From positions 23,750 to 87,749 of the forward strand of contig CAZHZT010000004.1 of assembly GCA_964537285.1 (NCBI GenBank): DNA of 64,000 nt, in the 5' to 3' direction. The translations under genes were made by a program, and so were the position numbers. The notes under the pieces are model-generated. The model was not told the DNA's origin and did not search any database. It saw only the letters and a list, made by a program, of their open reading frames with translations. This stretch comes from CAZHZT01 sp964537285. Its GTDB lineage: Bacteria; Bacteroidota; Bacteroidia; Chitinophagales; Saprospiraceae. Within the stretch, counting starts at the first letter, position 1; every line of letters begins with the position of its first letter. Below are positions 62,030 through 64,000 of this stretch, one piece after another.

Positions 62030-62627
62030 ACTTCAACCCATAGTGTTCAGGAAGACGTCCATTGGAGTCAATCCATTCACTAAGGGCGTAGGCAAATCCT
62101 TTACCTTCGAAGTTGATTTTGATGATTTCGCCTCTTTTATTAGCCAATTTGTGGATACTTCTGGAGATTTTACCTCTTATTTGCTTTTCGTCCAGGTCTT
62201 TATTGTTTTCTCTTGCGAATTGTAATGCGAGATCGAAGAAGTCTGCGTTAATCAAAACGCGGCCTGCTCTTTCGAGGGAGCCTATGACGAAGTTATCCCA
62301 GTCGGAAAGTCTGTAACCACCTTTTTTCCTTTTGCGCGGAGAAGCAACAACCAATACACCATTAACATTATCCGTCTCGGCTTTGTCCTGGTTATTATCG
62401 GTACTTGCAGCACCTATTTCTTCTGTTACATGTGCATCTGCCGGTAGATAAGTTGTTTTGCTGGCAAAGCTGGCTTGAGTAAAGTAGTTGGTTTTAGTTA
62501 CTAATCCTCTAAGATCGGCAATAGTATTTTGGGTTTTCTCCATTTGATATTCAAGTTTTCTCAACTCCGATTCGTACTTGCTAATCAAATCTCGGATTTC
62601 TAGTTCTGTTAAGTTTAAGGACTGCAT
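62028..62627 (-). CDS. Hypothetical protein with coiled coil and winged-helix-like C-terminus
   Basis: 199 residues. The first ~45 form a coiled coil (LTELEIRDLISKYESELRKLEYQMEKTQNTIADLRGLV). A polar linker follows (DNNQDKAETDNVNG), then a basic patch PRKRKKGGYRLSDWDNFV and a C-terminal part of helices and a beta pair (INADFFDLALQFARENN, EKQIRGKISRSIHKLANKRGEIIKINFEGKGFAYAL), which resembles a small winged-helix or DNA-binding domain. No exact family recognised. Possibly a regulator. No membrane segment. Confidence 0.75.
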   Translation of the reverse strand: MQSLNLTELEIRDLISKYESELRKLEYQMEKTQNTIADLRGLVTKTNYFTQASFASKTTYLPADAHVTEEIGAASTDNNQDKAETDNVNGVLVVASPRKRKKGGYRLSDWDNFVIGSLERAGRVLINADFFDLALQFARENNKDLDEKQIRGKISRSIHKLANKRGEIIKINFEGKGFAYALSEWIDSNGRLPEHYGLK

Positions 62628-62667
62628 GGTAATTCTTTTTATATAATAAAATTAATTGTAGAAAAAA

Positions 62668-62870
62668 GTCTATTAGTCCGGTTTTGCAACTGCTGATGGA
62701 GCGTAATTAGCTAAATTTTATTTAAAAAAAAGCAAAGAACATGGGACTTAGCTTGTCCCGGATACTTTCGGGAGCCCTTAGCTAACTAAGTCAAGCGTTT
62801 TTAACGCGATATAAAATAAGATTTAGCAATTTAAGCCCATAACCAGCTGCAAAACAAGCCTATTAGTGAA
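62668..62870. repeat. Decayed ~200-bp element with imperfect inverted ends
   Basis: CTATTAGTCCGGTTTTGCAAC at the left and GCTGCAAAACAAGCCTATTAG at the right are inverted, and TTAGCTAAATTTTATTT matches inverted AAATAAGATTTAGCAA. Similarity is partial (roughly three-quarters), so it is an old copy of an unknown element. The centre has no coding capacity. Confidence 0.55.
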
Positions 62871-62978
62871 TCGCAACTTGGATTAATTACATATTGTTTT
62901 TAGAATCTGGAAAAAGTCCTTCTAGAAAGAGGATAAGAGAAAATTATAGATTTTCCTTCCCATAAAACTTCCACTTTC

Positions 62979-63062
62979 AATACTCTGGAACATAAGTTAA
63001 TGAATATTTTGAAGGAAAAAAGAACTATTCAAAATGTTTGTTAACTTATGTGCCAGAGTATT
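62979..63062. repeat. Long imperfect hairpin
   Basis: AATACTCTGGAACATAAGTTAA and TTAACTTATGTGCCAGAGTATT arms (two mismatches), then GAATATTTTGAA and TTCAAAATGTTTG. One stretch (TAAGTTAATGAATATTTTGA) recurs at about 63519-63538. Confidence 0.65.
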
Positions 63063-63195
63063 CAAGGCAATAACAATATGCAATTAAATCATTGAAAGTT
63101 TTATTTTGGAATATTTGGGTTGTGAAGAGGCTAGGATCTTTTAGCTTAGGTTTTAATTTAGAGGGGTTAAGTTTTTTTCTTAAAAAACATCTATC

Positions 63196-63333
63196 GTTCT
63201 TTGACAAATTGTGTGAAACTTCGAAATGATAATTCTTGAATACCCTTGTGGTTGAAAGGGTTATCATTTTGAAGTTCTATTTTTTCACAATTTAAGTAGC
63301 CCAATTCCGTGAACTACTTAAGCCAAAGAACTA
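63196..63333. repeat. Family B element, copy 4, with a family F fragment in its right end
   Basis: The left end GTTCTTTGACAAATTGTGTG and arms GAAACTTCGAAATGATAA/TTATCATTTTGAAGTTC are as in other copies. The right end CACAATTTA is interrupted by AGTAGCCCAATTCCGTGAACTACTTAAG (63293-63322), a short F inverted pair, before CCAAAGAAC resumes. It supports F entering B sites. Confidence 0.85.
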
Positions 63334-63592
63334 AAACATAAAGAGTATAAAGGTTACTTCTTCTTTGACTTTTTTGTAGTTTAGATAACGAATAAATTGT
63401 AAATATGTTTTGTTTTTTAGGTGGAAATGTCAATGAAATTACTTAAATAAATAAAATTGAACCACACTTGTAGGAAATGTTAATTCTAACGATTAAATTT
63501 CCTTACTACTTTGTAAACTAAGTTAATGAATATTTTGAGCGAAGGGATTTTTTCCTTCAACTTTGTTAAAAAGCCTCGCCGTAGCTAAGACT

Positions 63593-63765
63593 CAATGTCG
63601 TCGACTTAAGCTCTTTCTTTGCCTGGCGCTTTAGCGCCAGGTGCAATGCTAAGGTTCATTGGGGCTTTAGCCTATTAATAACAAAGAGGCTAAAGCCCAA
63701 TCTGACAATTATTCCCCCGGCACTTCAGTGCCGGGCTGTAAAGAGCTTAAATTGACGACATTGAT
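63593..63765. repeat. Family D element, copy 3
   Basis: CAATGTCGTCGACTTAAGC and GCTTAAATTGACGACATTG ends; hairpins CCTGGCGCTTTAGCGCCAGG, GGGGCTTTAGCC/GGCTAAAGCCC and CCGGCACTTCAGTGCCGG. The right neighbour ATGCTACCGCTCCGCGGAAG is the same C-payload context as copy 1; the left neighbour is different. The stretch from 63334 to 63592 has no gene I can support. Confidence 0.8.
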
Positions 63766-63889
63766 GCTACCGCTCCGCGGAAGAAATTAGATAGAATAGC
63801 CTTTTCCCCGGGAAATACCTGGTGCTACCATCAGTAAGGCCTAACGGCCAGCTTTTTTTCCAATATTTTACAAATGAAAAACAAATTTT

Positions 63890-64000
63890 GGTTCTAGATG
63901 ATTTCATTTGGTCGAAATTAATTTAGAAAGCGCTTAAACATGAGTCATCCCGAATTTTAAGGAACTTCATGTTGTCATAATAGCTAATAACAGATGCTGT
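63890..64000. repeat. Family C element, copy 6, with family E payload, cut by window end
   Basis: GGTTCTAGATGATTTCATTTGG starts at 63890. From 63936 the E end (AAACATGAGTCATCCCGAATTTT, then CTTCATGTTGTCATAATAGC) begins, as in the 47.8-kb copy. The right side lies outside the window. Confidence 0.75.

Noticed and set aside
62655..62880. tRNA or small RNA gene
   Set aside because: No acceptor stem, T-loop GGTTCGA or anticodon arm can be built; the inverted ends fit a decayed mobile element better.

Overview
The window looks like chromosome of a Bacteroidota bacterium, probably Saprospiria-like. Supporting signs are C-terminal type IX secretion sorting domains (28.3, 30.5 and 59.4 kb), an S46 dipeptidyl-peptidase of DPP11 type, SusC-free beta-barrel proteins, an ECF sigma/anti-sigma pair, weak Shine-Dalgarno signals, and a complete polyhydroxyalkanoate (PHA) locus. 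The exact lineage is inference.

Layout. 1-10.5 kb is a solute (probably acetate-like monocarboxylate) uptake and sensing region: a symporter-histidine kinase fusion cut by the left edge, two small membrane proteins, a two-subunit sodium:solute symporter (large subunit frameshifted), an outer-membrane porin, a cysteine-free ArsR-type regulator, a cNMP/CBS/DUF294 protein and a DEDDh exonuclease. 10.7-18.1 kb is the PHA region: alpha/beta hydrolase, PhaB-like reductase, PhaC and PhaE (class III synthase), phasin and a second SDR reductase. 18.9-28.1 kb has an unknown helical-repeat protein, a Balon-like ribosome hibernation factor, a DRTGG ATPase, PurM and two competence proteins (ComEC, HhH/ComEA-like). 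28.3-40.3 kb carries secreted proteins (one a broken chimera), a nitrilase, a sigma/RskA/fasciclin cluster, a TPR protein and an SRPBCC protein. 40.4-62.6 kb carries DPP11, a histidine-less kinase, a CopA-like ATPase, a SpoU methyltransferase, an EVE protein, RimO, PdhB, Mpl, MnmD, a dicarboxylate symporter and a large BNR-repeat secreted protein. I saw no rRNA, tRNA, CRISPR array or transposase.

The most striking content is intergenic. Nearly every gap holds palindromic elements of a few families, which I name here and use below. A: about 130-190 bp, ends like GCGATTCTCGCTTTG, three hairpins, central stem usually capped by GCGAAGC. B: inverted pair of GTTCTTTGACA(TA)AATTGTG. C: MITE-like, ends TCTAGATGATTTCATTTGGT, flanked by 8-bp direct repeats. 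D: ends CAATGTCGTCAACTTAAG with three internal hairpins. E: ends CATGAGTCATCCCGAATTTT. F: ends AAGTAGTTCACGGAA around a 60-base hairpin. G: ends GAGGCTGTCTCATAAG. H: tandem heptamers like CCCGTTT. They nest (C inside G, D and E inside C, F inside B), carry target-site duplications, and hold stems that differ between copies yet stay self-complementary. This is the best candidate for an undescribed system: a Russian-doll set of non-autonomous, hairpin-bearing mobile elements whose transposases lie elsewhere.

A second theme is regulatory. The palindrome TATATA-N6-TATATA occurs four times, before the porin (twice), between the hydrolase and PhaB-like genes, and before the unknown 18.9-kb gene. 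It suggests one regulator, perhaps the ArsR-type protein at 7.0-7.3 kb, linking carbon uptake with PHA storage.
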